IMG/VR virus record: IMGVR_UViG_3300045284_000354
Location: 1 to 41,611 of that record
Strand: one strand, 5' to 3'
DNA from: a virus
DNA: 41,611 bases
How positions within the stretch are numbered: the first letter of the stretch is position 1; the number at the start of each line of letters is the position of its first letter. The notes beneath the pieces are model-generated. The model saw nothing but the letters and a program-made list of their open reading frames with translations. It was not told the origin of the DNA and ran no database searches. Position numbers and translations under genes: made by a program. Positions 21,340-30,595 of the stretch are shown here, piece by piece.

Positions 21340-21570
21340 ATGCTGCCGTTGTACCACGTACCAACCTGTACCACCCCTCTAGTTATGCGCGGGGAGATAA
21401 TCAGGGAAAGTGAGTTTTTAGGGCGCCGTAAAAAACAGGGGGGGGCAGGGTGTGACGTTGGGACAAACAGGTGGGGGCGAAAAACCCCGGTGAATTATTT
21501 CCTGGACAGTTTTGACAGCGCGCCGCATCTTGCCTCTTGACAACGCGGGCGCGATAAAAGTGAGCATCTG
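21340..21570. other. Main non-coding gap, origin or packaging site candidate
   Basis: 231 bp without a convincing gene. It holds three GTACCA repeats (21351, 21358, 21368), an AT-richer stretch (21382-21435), a G-run cluster with at least four G-tracts (21438-21476), a GGGGCGAAAAACCCC hairpin, and two copies of TTGACARCGCG (21512-21522 and 21537-21547). No sigma70 promoter with good spacing is seen. The position between the VapE gene and the packaging genes fits a replication origin, a pac/cos site or the late control region. Confidence 0.4.
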
Positions 21571-21858
21571 GTGAGCGAAAAACCTACATATGGCCCACAT
21601 GAAGGCCCGGTGTTTCGAACCTTGCGCGAGATCGCAGCGCTTCCGATCGCCGAACGCCTTGATGCTTTCGTGGATCGGCTCGACTTGCTCGACTCGGACG
21701 AACTCAACTTGCGCGTGCCGAACACTACCGTGCGCCTGAAGATTCTCGACGTGGGCAAGCAGTGGCTTCACGACGCGGAGAAGTCCGGGGCCAAGCCGGG
21801 CAAACTGGCTGCGCTGCGGATGTTCGACGCGGCTCCGGGCAAGAAGGCGGCGGGATGA
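21571..21858 (+). CDS. Hypothetical 95-aa protein, first late gene
   Basis: GTG start at 21571 after the gap, with only a weak ribosome site. It is helical (FRTLREIAALPIAERLDAFV, DLLDSDELNLRVPN). Small terminase subunits are helical proteins found near this place, but no terminase pattern is visible, so the name is not given. Confidence 0.5.
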   Translation: MSEKPTYGPHEGPVFRTLREIAALPIAERLDAFVDRLDLLDSDELNLRVPNTTVRLKILDVGKQWLHDAEKSGAKPGKLAALRMFDAAPGKKAAG

Positions 21859-22142
21859 ACGGCGCAAGACTATTCCGAGGTGCGCCATGTGAGATGTGCG
21901 ATGGCTACGGCTGCCAATCATGCTGCGGATCTGGGCAATCGACAATCGCCGCCCCTGATCGTCGGCTGGCGCAAGGCGACCAAGTTCGCTTCAAGGCACA
22001 CGGCGCGACTGGCCTGCCTCACAAGCTTCTCGAGCGCTCGGGCGACGAATGCACAATCCGGGACGAGCGCGGCCGGGTCATGAAACACGTGCCGGTGGAA
22101 TTGTTGGAAAGGGCTGACGAATGTTCGACGCAGAAAAGCTGA
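21855..22142 (+). CDS. Zinc-knuckle plus SH3-like small protein
   Basis: 95 aa, ATG at 21855 in an ATGA overlap. N-terminal CEMCDGYGCQSCCGSG is a metal-binding-like cluster; the rest (GDQVRFKAHGATGLPHKLLE) looks like a small KOW/SH3 barrel. It overlaps the next gene by 22 nt. The function is unknown. Confidence 0.5.
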   Translation: MNGARLFRGAPCEMCDGYGCQSCCGSGQSTIAAPDRRLAQGDQVRFKAHGATGLPHKLLERSGDECTIRDERGRVMKHVPVELLERADECSTQKS

Positions 22143-22354
22143 AGGTGAGTTTCAAGGGCGCGTTGCCGAAGGGCGCGGAGATGCACGTGGAACCGTCGAC
22201 GGTCGACGAGCAGCCCAACGGCTCAAGCCAGGCCGCGGCGCTGGTGACGCTGACGAACGGCAGCAAGGTTGCCAAGCGCGTGTTCACCGAGGCCGACCAG
22301 GCGAGCTCGAAGCTGGCAGCGACCATCAAGGCGTTTTGCGAGAGGGTGGCCTGA
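22121..22354 (+). CDS. Hypothetical 77-aa protein
   Basis: ATG at 22121 inside the previous gene, TGA overlapping the next ATG. Starts with a beta part, VSFKGALPKGAEMHVEPS, and ends in a helix. No family is recognised. Confidence 0.5.
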   Translation: MFDAEKLKVSFKGALPKGAEMHVEPSTVDEQPNGSSQAAALVTLTNGSKVAKRVFTEADQASSKLAATIKAFCERVA

Positions 22355-22674
22355 TGCGCTTCACCAAAGTCACCTTCACCCATCCGCTGAGCATCAAGTT
22401 CCTCGGCGACGAGCGGCCCGACGGCATCCCGCGCGCGGTGCACTCGGCGTTCGCGCATGACATCGGCTCGGTGAGCACGCTCGAGAACCAAACCTCACCC
22501 GCGGTGGACAGCATCGAGGCGGTCGACCAGTGGGTCGTGATTCGCTGGGGCGACCAAACCAAGGCGGTGCCGGCGGCGAAGGTCGAGAGCGCGGACGTGC
22601 TCGACTTGGACGCTGACGGGCTGCCGGTGGTGGCCAAGCGTGGCCCGGGGCGTCCGCGGAAGGACGCGGCGTGA
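22354..22674 (+). CDS. Hypothetical 106-aa protein with AT-hook-like tail
   Basis: ATG at 22354 (TGATG). The body is beta-rich; the last residues KRGPGRPRKDAA resemble an AT-hook (GRP core with basic flanks), which binds the minor groove of AT-rich DNA. This may be a DNA-binding accessory protein near the packaging genes; it is based on one short motif. Confidence 0.5.
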   Translation: MRFTKVTFTHPLSIKFLGDERPDGIPRAVHSAFAHDIGSVSTLENQTSPAVDSIEAVDQWVVIRWGDQTKAVPAAKVESADVLDLDADGLPVVAKRGPGRPRKDAA

Positions 22675-22922
22675 GCGCGGCAGAGCGAGTGCTACAGGAG
22701 TCCATTCGAGCCATCGGCGCTCTGCGCGCTTGCGGGCTCGCTGATTGGGCTCCGGAAGAGGACTTCGAGCGAGCGCTACATGAGTCAAGCGCGGAGCTGA
22801 AGCAACGTGAGGCTGATGCAGCTGTCGCAGTCCAGAAAGCCAATGACGCTCACGTTGGCCTGTTATCTGGTCTGAGAATCACGAGCTACGGCGTTGGGCG
22901 CTGGTACGGATGGGTGTCATGA
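22671..22922 (+). CDS. Hypothetical 83-aa helical protein
   Basis: GTG start in a GTGA overlap. Long helix rich in Glu and Ala, ending in an aromatic tail. No family is recognised. Confidence 0.45.
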   Translation: MSAAERVLQESIRAIGALRACGLADWAPEEDFERALHESSAELKQREADAAVAVQKANDAHVGLLSGLRITSYGVGRWYGWVS

Positions 22923-23476
22923 GCGGAGCAATCCGCGCCGTCAACGAGTTGAATGACTACTCAGCAAGCACCGTGGTTCCTGCTGAGCCTGAGGTTGGCA
23001 GCGTCGCGGAGGGCAACGTAGCTCCGGCCGGCGTCGTCCGCATCCCAGGCGAAGAACTGCTGGAGGCCATCGAGTCGGAAGAAGACATCGTCAAGGCCAA
23101 CCGCGAGCTCACCGAGGGCACCGAGCAGAACCGCTCCGAGCTCGGCCGCTGGCAACGCCTGTACGGCGAGGTGCTCAACGAGTGCAACAAGCGCCTCAAG
23201 TCGCAGGGCGTGATGCTGCTCGTCGCCGTTCCGGAACCTAACGGGCTCGGGTGCGTGTTCGAGGGTGTCGACTTGGCTCGCTTCAAAGCTGCTCAGGTCA
23301 GCGGGGTAATGGCGACTGGCGGCGAGGACTACGAGGTCATCCTCACCCTGCCTGCTCGTCAGCGCGTCGACATCATGGCGACCGGGCGCGAAAACTTCGT
23401 GCGTACCATGATCGGCTGGGTTTGCGACGCGGTGATGGAACAGAAGCGGGCTTACCTGGCGCGAACGGTGCATTGA
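22919..23476 (+). CDS. Hypothetical 185-aa protein
   Basis: ATG at 22919 in an ATGA overlap. An acidic N-terminal linker is followed by helices (EEDIVKANRELTEGTEQNRS) and a beta-type C-terminal half. No family is recognised. It lies upstream of the terminase, and a small-terminase role can neither be shown nor excluded. Confidence 0.5.
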   Translation: MSGAIRAVNELNDYSASTVVPAEPEVGSVAEGNVAPAGVVRIPGEELLEAIESEEDIVKANRELTEGTEQNRSELGRWQRLYGEVLNECNKRLKSQGVMLLVAVPEPNGLGCVFEGVDLARFKAAQVSGVMATGGEDYEVILTLPARQRVDIMATGRENFVRTMIGWVCDAVMEQKRAYLARTVH

Positions 23477-23673
23477 TGCCCGAGGCTGAGCCGCTCCATT
23501 TCGATTGCGTAGCCTGCCAGTCGCGGTCCTACGAGCGCCAGGACAACGAGCTTGCCACGATGACGATTCTGCGGATGCTCAGCACTGGTTTCAACATTGA
23601 CGAGATTGTTGATGACCTTTGCTTCGAGCACCGCTCGCGTCTGCAGTTGCACGTGAAACCGAGGTCTGCTTGA
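23476..23673 (+). CDS. Small zinc-finger-like protein
   Basis: 65 aa, TGATG overlap at its start. A pair CVAC near the start and CFEH near the end would form a CxxC...CxxH site around a helical middle. The function is unknown. Confidence 0.45.
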   Translation: MPEAEPLHFDCVACQSRSYERQDNELATMTILRMLSTGFNIDEIVDDLCFEHRSRLQLHVKPRSA

Positions 23674-23879
23674 TGCGTCGCAGCTGGACCCGAACAGCAA
23701 CCGAACTGCCCAAGCCAGGCGTCTGGCTCATGGGCACCGTACTGGGGCGCGAATACCCGATGCTGGTCCGGCTCAAGGTGGACGGCGCTGAGCCTTGCTG
23801 GGAGACGCGGACCGGCGACACGACTCCGCTCGCGGCATGCTCGCACTGGGACTACTTCGAGCCGCTGGGGCCTGAGTGA
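23673..23879 (+). CDS. Hypothetical 68-aa protein
   Basis: ATG at 23673 in a TGATG overlap, end overlapping the terminase start by 4 nt. Beta-rich (GVWLMGTVLGREYPMLVRL), probably a small barrel. No family is recognised. Confidence 0.45.
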   Translation: MRRSWTRTATELPKPGVWLMGTVLGREYPMLVRLKVDGAEPCWETRTGDTTPLAACSHWDYFEPLGPE

Positions 23880-25414
23880 ATTTAGAAAGTTTGCTCACCG
23901 CGCCTAATGGGTTCCAACTCACGAAGGCGACCAAGCTGCAGCGCGCCATCTGCCGCATGGAGACCGGCTTGCCGCTCGACGACCTAGCCGACTGCCCCGA
24001 AATCATCGAAGCGATCGGCGGCGCTCAGGCCCTGAACGGCCTGCCAACCGTCGCGCCGTCCACCTCCGTGCTCATGGCAGCGGTGCGGACCGCCAAAAGC
24101 CAGAAGGCGGCGGCCAAAGCGTTCCGGGCCGCGCAGATTTGCGACCTGAGCATGCTGCAGGACGGCGAGATTGCCCGCTACTCGGTGTGCAGCATCGACA
24201 AGGACAAGGCCGACGCGGTGCTCGAGCACCTGACAGGCAAGATTCAGGCGTCCGAGGTGCTGTCCGCCGCGCTCATCAAGCCACCGGCTGGTGACTCAAT
24301 CTTCTTGATGCACCCGAGCGGTAAGCCCGTCGAGATCAAGGTCATGGCCGGCAAGCGCGCTGGCGGCGGGCTCGTCTCGCGCTGGTCGATCGGAGCGACC
24401 TTCGACGAGGCACCGCGCATGAACGGCGCCGACAAGAAAATCAACCTGCCCGACTCCATTGTAGCTCTCCGCGCTCGCTTGTTGCCCGGCGCGCAGATTG
24501 ACCTGATTGGTTCGCCGTGGGGCCCGTCGGGGCTTATTTACGACCTGTTCGTTGACCGCTTCGGTCGGCCCGGCGCGGACATCCTGTTCATGGTCGCCAA
24601 AGGTCCGGACATGCACCCGACCCACTTCACGCCGGAGTTTTGCGAGAAGCTTCGGAGGGAGGACCCGACGGCGTATCGAACGGATGTGCTTGCCAAGTTT
24701 TGCGACCCGCCGAGCTCACTGCTCTCGAGCATCGACGTGGAGGCATGCAGCCGTAAGGCGCCGCTCGACCTGAACCCGAACAAGCAGCCGCATGTTGCCG
24801 CCATTGACCCGGCCAACCGCAAGAACGCCTGGACGCTGACCATCCTGCGCCCGAACGAGAAGGGCGACCCCGAGGTGGCATGCACGCGACAGTGGACCGG
24901 CAGCCACGCCGCGCCGCTTCGGTCGTCACGCACCTTTGAGCTGATTCGCCCGCTGCTCGAGCTGTACAACATCGAGGACAACCTGCTCTGGACGGACCAG
25001 GCGAACTTCGACGACAAGTGGGAGTTGGCGCAGACGGCCGGAATCACGCTGGTGGCTGACCCGTTCACCGATTCCGAGTGGCGCGCGCATGCCAAGCACC
25101 TCGAGAAGCTGGTCACGGAGCATCGCATCGAGCTGCCGCCGAACGCGGCGATGCGGGCCGACATACTGGGCATTCAGAAGCGGCTGACCGAGCGCAGCTG
25201 GACCATCGTGTTGCCGAACACGCAAGACGGACGGCATGGCGACTACGTTCCATCGCTCTGTCTCGGACTGAAACATCTTGGTCTGCCGGTGCTGAGCGCG
25301 GCGGCGAACGACACCTACGACGAGCACGAAAAGCGCGTGCTCGATTTCATCAACAGCTCCAAGTCCAACCCGATGCGGGCGGCTGGCGAGCGACTGAGGA
25401 GCGCGTTTTCATGA
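23876..25414 (+). CDS. terL: Terminase large subunit
   Basis: 512 aa, GTG start. This is the ATP-driven packaging motor and nuclease. A deviating Walker A, AAVRTAKSQKAA near residue 65, is followed by the Walker B/acid pair in WSIGATFDEAP near 172. The RNase H-like nuclease domain shows AAIDPANRK near 309, WTDQANFDDKWE near 372 and DGRHGDYVP near 455. It docks on the portal encoded two genes later. The lack of a G-K-S/T P-loop is known for some terminases. Confidence 0.85.
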   Translation: MNLESLLTAPNGFQLTKATKLQRAICRMETGLPLDDLADCPEIIEAIGGAQALNGLPTVAPSTSVLMAAVRTAKSQKAAAKAFRAAQICDLSMLQDGEIARYSVCSIDKDKADAVLEHLTGKIQASEVLSAALIKPPAGDSIFLMHPSGKPVEIKVMAGKRAGGGLVSRWSIGATFDEAPRMNGADKKINLPDSIVALRARLLPGAQIDLIGSPWGPSGLIYDLFVDRFGRPGADILFMVAKGPDMHPTHFTPEFCEKLRREDPTAYRTDVLAKFCDPPSSLLSSIDVEACSRKAPLDLNPNKQPHVAAIDPANRKNAWTLTILRPNEKGDPEVACTRQWTGSHAAPLRSSRTFELIRPLLELYNIEDNLLWTDQANFDDKWELAQTAGITLVADPFTDSEWRAHAKHLEKLVTEHRIELPPNAAMRADILGIQKRLTERSWTIVLPNTQDGRHGDYVPSLCLGLKHLGLPVLSAAANDTYDEHEKRVLDFINSSKSNPMRAAGERLRSAFS

Positions 25415-25683
25415 ACCTAGCCCTGCTTGCATACGAGATGCGCGCGGCCGGAATCAAGAGCCTGGCGCTGGAGCTAAGCGAGAGCCCCGGCAGCCTCCCT
25501 GCACCGTATGAGCGCGACACTTTGGCGCCAGGCGAGCCACCCGAGCCCGACTTGCCACCGAAAGACCCGAAGCTCTGCGCCGCCGCTGGCTGCACGTCGG
25601 AGCGCGGCGGCCTATTCGGTGGAAGCGCAGCGGGCGAATACTGTCGTGAGCACGCGCTTGCGAAGGCTGGGGTAAGACGATGA
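25411..25683 (+). CDS. 90-aa protein between terminase and portal
   Basis: ATG at 25411 overlapping the terminase end. The second half is Pro-rich and then has CAAAGCTSERGG...YCREH, a small zinc-binding pattern. No named family. Position suggests a packaging accessory. Confidence 0.5.
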   Translation: MNLALLAYEMRAAGIKSLALELSESPGSLPAPYERDTLAPGEPPEPDLPPKDPKLCAAAGCTSERGGLFGGSAAGEYCREHALAKAGVRR

Positions 25684-27638
25684 CTAAACACGAACTCTGG
25701 TATCAGCTCGAGGACGAGAACGACGCCGCCTCATCGATGGTAAACACCGCGCGCGCCCTCTGGGACGACCAGGGCAGCAACCGCCGCCGCATTGCCGACG
25801 ACGCAATGACGCTCTGGTCCGGAACCACGCAGCACTCGCTGATGGGCGCAAACCCGATGAGCGTGCTGGGCATGATCGACGGCACGAGCGCCTACAACGT
25901 CGTCCAGGCCATCGTGGACACCAAAGCGAACGCGACGCTGCGCAACGAAGTCCGCCCGCTGTTCGTGACCGAAGGCGGCGACTCGGAGTTGCGCGAGAAG
26001 GTCGACGCAATGCAGGAGGCCTGCGACGGGCAACGCTACGCACTCGGTCTCGAAGGCGAGATGGGCGAGCAGAGCTGCTGGAACGGCTACATCTTCGGCA
26101 ACGGCGGCGTGGAGTTTTGGACCGACGCGGCCAACTCGCGCATCATGGTCACGCCCGCTTGGATGTGGGAGTACTTCGTCTCGCGCCAAGAGGCCCGCAA
26201 CGGCTCACCGATGCAGATGTTCTCGCGCCATGTCATCCCGCGCGACGTGCTTCTTTCATTCCTTGCCAACGAAGGCAACGAAACGCTCGACGCCGTCAAC
26301 GAAGCGCCAAGCGCGACCTGGGAGGATTCGAAGCAGTACGAGATGACCGAGCCGGGTAAGGTCGTCGACCTGGTCGTCATCTTCAAGAGTTGGCACTTGC
26401 CCTCCGGCCGCGTCGACCTGAGCGATCCGCGCGCGTTCGGGCGCAACAAGAAAGGCGAGGACGCTCGCCGCGTGAAGGCGAATCACGACGGTATGCACAT
26501 GGTCTGCCTGCAGGGCACGCCGGGCGACGGCAAGCAGCTGAAGCCGCTCATCTCGCGCCCGTGGCCGTTCGACCACTACCCAACGCCGTGGTTCAAACCG
26601 AACCGCGTGCCGGGCGAATACTGGGGCCGCGGTGAGCCCGAGATTTTGGCTGCCGCGCAGATTGAAGCGAACCAGTGGAACGAACGCATCTATCAGGTGC
26701 TCGACCGCTACGCGCGCCCGGCCGTCATCCTCGGCAAGGGCGCGAAGCTCAACCCGGCGATGATCAACAACGCGCTGTTCAACATCTGGCAGGTCGAGGG
26801 CAACCCGGCCGGCGCCATGGAGATTCTGAACGTGCCGGCGGTGCCGACCGACCTAGTTCAGCGCCTCGACCGTCTGCCCGCAAACGCTCGTGAGCAACGT
26901 GGCATGTCAGAAATGTCGATGACGGCGCGCCGACCGACCGGCATCAATCACGAGCCGGGCTTGGCCTACCTCGCGAACACCGAAACGATTCGCCACACGG
27001 CCGAGTTTCGCGCCTGGGAGCGCTTCAACCTCGAATGCTCCAAGAACATCATTCGGTGTCTGCGCGAGCTCGCCGAGACTGACCCGGATTACGAAGTCGT
27101 GTTCGAGAAAGACGACGTGCTCGAGCGCGTGAAGTGGAAGACCATCGACATCGACGCGAGCAAATACCGAATCAAGGCGAAGGGCACGAACCTGTTTAAG
27201 CAGGACCCGGCGCAACAGGCGGAGCAAATCATGGAGCTCATCGACCGCGGAGCGCTCCCTCCCGATGCCATCTTCGACGCCGTAAAGTCCCCGGACCTGC
27301 AGATGCTCGCAGGCGACCGAAACATCATGGCGAAGAACATCGAGCGGCGGCTGGATGCGGTCGTTAAGGGCCCCGAGTTTACCGACGAGATGATGCCGGA
27401 CCCGTACATGGACCTGAACATGGCCAAGCGGCTCGGCATTCAGCGCAAGAACAAGCTCGAATACAACGGCGAGGCTTGGGAGCGCATTCAGCGGGTGGTT
27501 CAGTTCCTCGAGGCGGTTGATGGCGAGCTCGCAAAGCTCGCGCCGGCCGCACCAGCAGGTCCGCCAGCACCCGCCGGCATGGGCGCGCCGCCTCCTGGCC
27601 CGCCTGGCGTGTCTGCTGCCCCTCCAGTGCTTCAGTAA
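25680..27638 (+). CDS. Portal protein
   Basis: 652 aa. It lies directly after terminase and before scaffold and capsid genes, as portals do. Early helical repeats (TARALWDDQGSNRRRIADDA), a mixed wing/stem region with PAWMWEYFVSRQEARNG, and a later helical region (ECSKNIIRCLRELAETDPDY) fit a portal, and the C-terminus is Pro/Gly/Ala-rich. As a dodecameric ring it would be the DNA channel and docking site. Assignment is by size, order and general pattern. Confidence 0.75.
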   Translation: MTKHELWYQLEDENDAASSMVNTARALWDDQGSNRRRIADDAMTLWSGTTQHSLMGANPMSVLGMIDGTSAYNVVQAIVDTKANATLRNEVRPLFVTEGGDSELREKVDAMQEACDGQRYALGLEGEMGEQSCWNGYIFGNGGVEFWTDAANSRIMVTPAWMWEYFVSRQEARNGSPMQMFSRHVIPRDVLLSFLANEGNETLDAVNEAPSATWEDSKQYEMTEPGKVVDLVVIFKSWHLPSGRVDLSDPRAFGRNKKGEDARRVKANHDGMHMVCLQGTPGDGKQLKPLISRPWPFDHYPTPWFKPNRVPGEYWGRGEPEILAAAQIEANQWNERIYQVLDRYARPAVILGKGAKLNPAMINNALFNIWQVEGNPAGAMEILNVPAVPTDLVQRLDRLPANAREQRGMSEMSMTARRPTGINHEPGLAYLANTETIRHTAEFRAWERFNLECSKNIIRCLRELAETDPDYEVVFEKDDVLERVKWKTIDIDASKYRIKAKGTNLFKQDPAQQAEQIMELIDRGALPPDAIFDAVKSPDLQMLAGDRNIMAKNIERRLDAVVKGPEFTDEMMPDPYMDLNMAKRLGIQRKNKLEYNGEAWERIQRVVQFLEAVDGELAKLAPAAPAGPPAPAGMGAPPPGPPGVSAAPPVLQ

Positions 27639-27648
27639 GGGACCAATC

Positions 27649-28767
27649 ATGAGCGAAGTCGCAACCGCCGCAGTCACCGAAACACCCGCCGCGCCGCCGC
27701 CGGCAGTCTCCGCCGAGCCCGCAATCGATCTCGATGCGTTTGCCGCCGTCCTGAATCTCGAGCCAGGCAAGCCCAAAGCCGCCGAGGTGAAGCCCGAGCC
27801 GGCCAAGTCGACCAAAGAGCCCGAGCACTTGGCCGCCGCGAACGGTCGCAAGCCGCCAAAGGAGCCGCTCGACCCGCTCGACTTCGACGCCGAGGCGCTC
27901 AAGACGCCCGCAGAGCTCAAGGCCGTGTCCGAGCGCATCATCAAGGCGCGGAAACAGGCGCTCGAGCTGATTCGTTCGTCGCACAACGCGATTGCGCACG
28001 CCGAGCGGCTCAAAAAGCAGCATGACGACCGCGACAAGGGGCTGTCCGAGCGCGAAACGCGCGTGGCGGCGTGGGAGCGCGTCGTTTCCACCGCCGTTGA
28101 CGACCTTGAGAGCGGCGACTCGGAGCGATTCCTGACCGCGGTGGGCAAGCTGAGCAAGTCGGGAGACCCGGCCGGCTTCTGGCGCAACGCCGCGCTCTCG
28201 CTAGCGAAGGGCGAGAAGCTGAAGCCGGCGCAGGCGGCAGCCGTGGCGGCAGACCCAGAGCTCAAGCAGCGTCTGGACGCGCTCGAGAGCCAGCTGAAGG
28301 GCAAAGACGATGCCGAGTTCACCGCCCAGCTCGAATCCCTCAAGACCCGCAACCTCCAAGCCGCTCGTGAGAATGCCGCGACACCGCTTGTGGTCGCGTA
28401 TGCCACCGACCCGCGAGCAGCTGGCGACATTCGCGAGCGCTTGGCGCAAATCATGGTCGACGGCGCGAAGGGACGGGGGCGACCGTTGACAATCGCCGAA
28501 GCGTGTGCTTCCCTGGAGTCAGAACTCAGCGTTCATTTCGAGTTGTCCCAGCGAGCCGACGGTAAAACGAACGGCGAAAAAGGGACTGCCGGCTCCGCGC
28601 CGGAAGCTGGACGGGCCACCAGCAAGGAACCTCCGAAACCCGAGACAACGCCAGCAACGATTCCTGCCTCGCTCTCAAGTGCTCCCATGTCGGCAAATCG
28701 GCCGATGACCGAGCAAGAGGAACGCGAGTGGCAGATTCGCCAGGCTGAGGCCATCGGGTTTTTATGA
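27649..28767 (+). CDS. Scaffold-like protein
   Basis: 372 aa from ATG at 27649. Low-complexity Ala/Pro/Glu/Lys-rich N-terminus, long charged coiled-coil middle (QLEALDAL-type helices, ERLKKQHDDRDKGLSERETR), and a polar end (MTEQEEREWQIRQAEA). Such a protein before the capsid gene is typical of a capsid scaffold, which shapes the shell and leaves it. No protease gene is seen. Confidence 0.65.
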   Translation: MSEVATAAVTETPAAPPPAVSAEPAIDLDAFAAVLNLEPGKPKAAEVKPEPAKSTKEPEHLAAANGRKPPKEPLDPLDFDAEALKTPAELKAVSERIIKARKQALELIRSSHNAIAHAERLKKQHDDRDKGLSERETRVAAWERVVSTAVDDLESGDSERFLTAVGKLSKSGDPAGFWRNAALSLAKGEKLKPAQAAAVAADPELKQRLDALESQLKGKDDAEFTAQLESLKTRNLQAARENAATPLVVAYATDPRAAGDIRERLAQIMVDGAKGRGRPLTIAEACASLESELSVHFELSQRADGKTNGEKGTAGSAPEAGRATSKEPPKPETTPATIPASLSSAPMSANRPMTEQEEREWQIRQAEAIGFL

Positions 28768-28821
28768 CATAGCCGCGCTGTTTAGCGCCACGCCCGAGGG
28801 CTTCTGCTCTCGGAGGTTAAC

Positions 28822-30081
28822 GTGGCAGCTGAAACAATCGCAGGCTCCAACATTTTCAAGATTCTCTACCCGAACGAAGTTTCGACGCCCGAATACGCGG
28901 CGTCCAAAGCGTTCGGCATGATGAAGAAGGACACGCAGTTCGCGTCCGACGGCACGAAGTACGTAGTCGTCACCATCGCCCCCGGCGCCGGCGGCTCCGC
29001 CAGCATTGCGGCGGCCTTGGCGAACCAGAGCGCGACCCAGCAGGTCCGCTTCTCGCTCGGTCGACGCAAGCTGTACGAAATCGGCAGCATCGACGGCGAA
29101 GCGATGGCGGTCGCCAAGAACGGCGGCGGCGACAACTCCAAGGGCGCCATCCTGGACATCGTCAAGCACGCGATGAACCGGGCGCGCTACGCCTTCGCTC
29201 GCACCTTCGCCCGCTCTCTGTGGGGCTCCGGCGGCGGCGGTCGCGGCACCATCTCCAGCGGCTCGTCCGTCGCGTCCGCGACCATCACCCTGACGAATCG
29301 AGCCGACGCGGCCGGCTTCTTCAAGGGCATGGTCCTGCAGACGGCGCCAAACGACGGTTACACGACCGTCACGAGCCCGAACATCGGCCAAGTCACGATT
29401 TCGAGCATCACGCGCAAGGCGAGCGGCGGAACCGCGACGCTGACCGCGACGGGCGCTTGGAACGCGGGCATCGGTGGCGTCGCAACGGGCGACACCATCT
29501 TCCGCCAGGGCGATTACAGCATCTACCCGAACGGCATTCCGGGCTGGGCCCCGATTGCTGACCCGGGCGGCGGCGACTCATTCCTCGGCGTCAACCGCAG
29601 CACCGCGGGCGACATGAATTACCTGTCCGGCTGGCGCGTTGCCGGCGGTGGGCAGCCCAAGCAGCAAACACTCATCGACGCGGCGGCCGAAGCGCAGATG
29701 AACGGTATCATGCTCGACACCGTGTTCATGAACCCGCTCGACATGCGCGATGCGTTCAAGGAACAGAGCTCGTACAAGACGATCGATGTTGCCACGACCA
29801 ACCCGAAGGTCGGCTACAAGGGCATCGAGCTGCTCGCGAGCGTCGGCGCGCTGAAGGTGATGCAAGAGACGGACGTGCCGCAGGGCTACGCCTGGCTCCT
29901 GAATCCGAGCGCAGATTGGACGTGCCGCTCCGCTGGCGACACGCCGCAACTGCTCGACTACGACGGCCTCAAAGCCTTCCTCCGCAACCCGAACGGCGAC
30001 GACTATCAGTTCCGTCTGGGCTGCTACATGAACTTCGAAAACGCCGAGCCCGCCAACGCGGTCGTCGCCAGCTTCGCCTGA
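28822..30081 (+). CDS. Major capsid protein
   Basis: 419 aa, GTG start after an excellent GGAGG ribosome site seven bases upstream, in line with high expression. Helical N-arm, then a shell-type region (QVRFSLGRRKLYEIGSIDGE), an inserted beta-rich domain around residues 150-235, and a P-domain-like part ending with VGYKGIELLASVGALKVM. The order after the scaffold and before adaptors marks it as the HK97-fold shell protein. Confidence 0.8.
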   Translation: MAAETIAGSNIFKILYPNEVSTPEYAASKAFGMMKKDTQFASDGTKYVVVTIAPGAGGSASIAAALANQSATQQVRFSLGRRKLYEIGSIDGEAMAVAKNGGGDNSKGAILDIVKHAMNRARYAFARTFARSLWGSGGGGRGTISSGSSVASATITLTNRADAAGFFKGMVLQTAPNDGYTTVTSPNIGQVTISSITRKASGGTATLTATGAWNAGIGGVATGDTIFRQGDYSIYPNGIPGWAPIADPGGGDSFLGVNRSTAGDMNYLSGWRVAGGGQPKQQTLIDAAAEAQMNGIMLDTVFMNPLDMRDAFKEQSSYKTIDVATTNPKVGYKGIELLASVGALKVMQETDVPQGYAWLLNPSADWTCRSAGDTPQLLDYDGLKAFLRNPNGDDYQFRLGCYMNFENAEPANAVVASFA

Positions 30082-30094
30082 GGAGAAGAACCAT

Positions 30095-30592
30095 ATGCCC
30101 GCATCAACCAATCTCGGCCAGGCAAAGGATTGCCTCTCCGCAAGCGTTACCCAGTTCGGTGGCGTCGCCAGCATCGACGAAATCGCCGCATTCGAGGTCA
30201 CCTTCGACAAGGCGGCGGCGGATGGCATGGCGAGCACCACCACCACCGACACCATCGTTTGGATCAACCCGTACACGGTGCCCGTCTACCTCCAAAGCGC
30301 TTACGGCGTGGGTGTGGGCGCCGGCATCACGGCGGACGCATCCAACAACGCAACGATCACCTTCCGCACTCGAGATGGTGTGGGCGGCGCGAGCGCGGCG
30401 GCCCTGACCATCGTGACGGACGTGGCCGGTGGCACTTGGACTTCGAACCAGTCCAAGGCCATCACCACGCAGACGATCGCAAACTTGGCGGTGCCGGTGG
30501 GTGGTCAAATCACCTTCTCGATCGCCAAGGGCGGTACTGGCGTCGTGGTCCCCATCAGCAAGTTCATCATCCGCTGCTTCAAGGGGGAATGA
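30095..30592 (+). CDS. Capsid-associated (decoration-like) protein
   Basis: 165 aa with GGAG before the ATG. Thr/Ala/Gly-rich and beta in character. It follows the capsid gene, where decoration or head-stabilising proteins are usual. No motif fixes this. Confidence 0.55.
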   Translation: MPASTNLGQAKDCLSASVTQFGGVASIDEIAAFEVTFDKAAADGMASTTTTDTIVWINPYTVPVYLQSAYGVGVGAGITADASNNATITFRTRDGVGGASAAALTIVTDVAGGTWTSNQSKAITTQTIANLAVPVGGQITFSIAKGGTGVVVPISKFIIRCFKGE

Positions 30593-30595
30593 GCC

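Noticed and set aside
21340-21540. 66-codon ORF after the VapE gene
   Set aside because: No ribosome site, unlike-protein composition, and it covers the repeat and G-tract region.
21512-21565. Sigma70 promoter from two TTGACA boxes
   Set aside because: No acceptable -10 at 16-18 bp from either box; noted only as a direct repeat.
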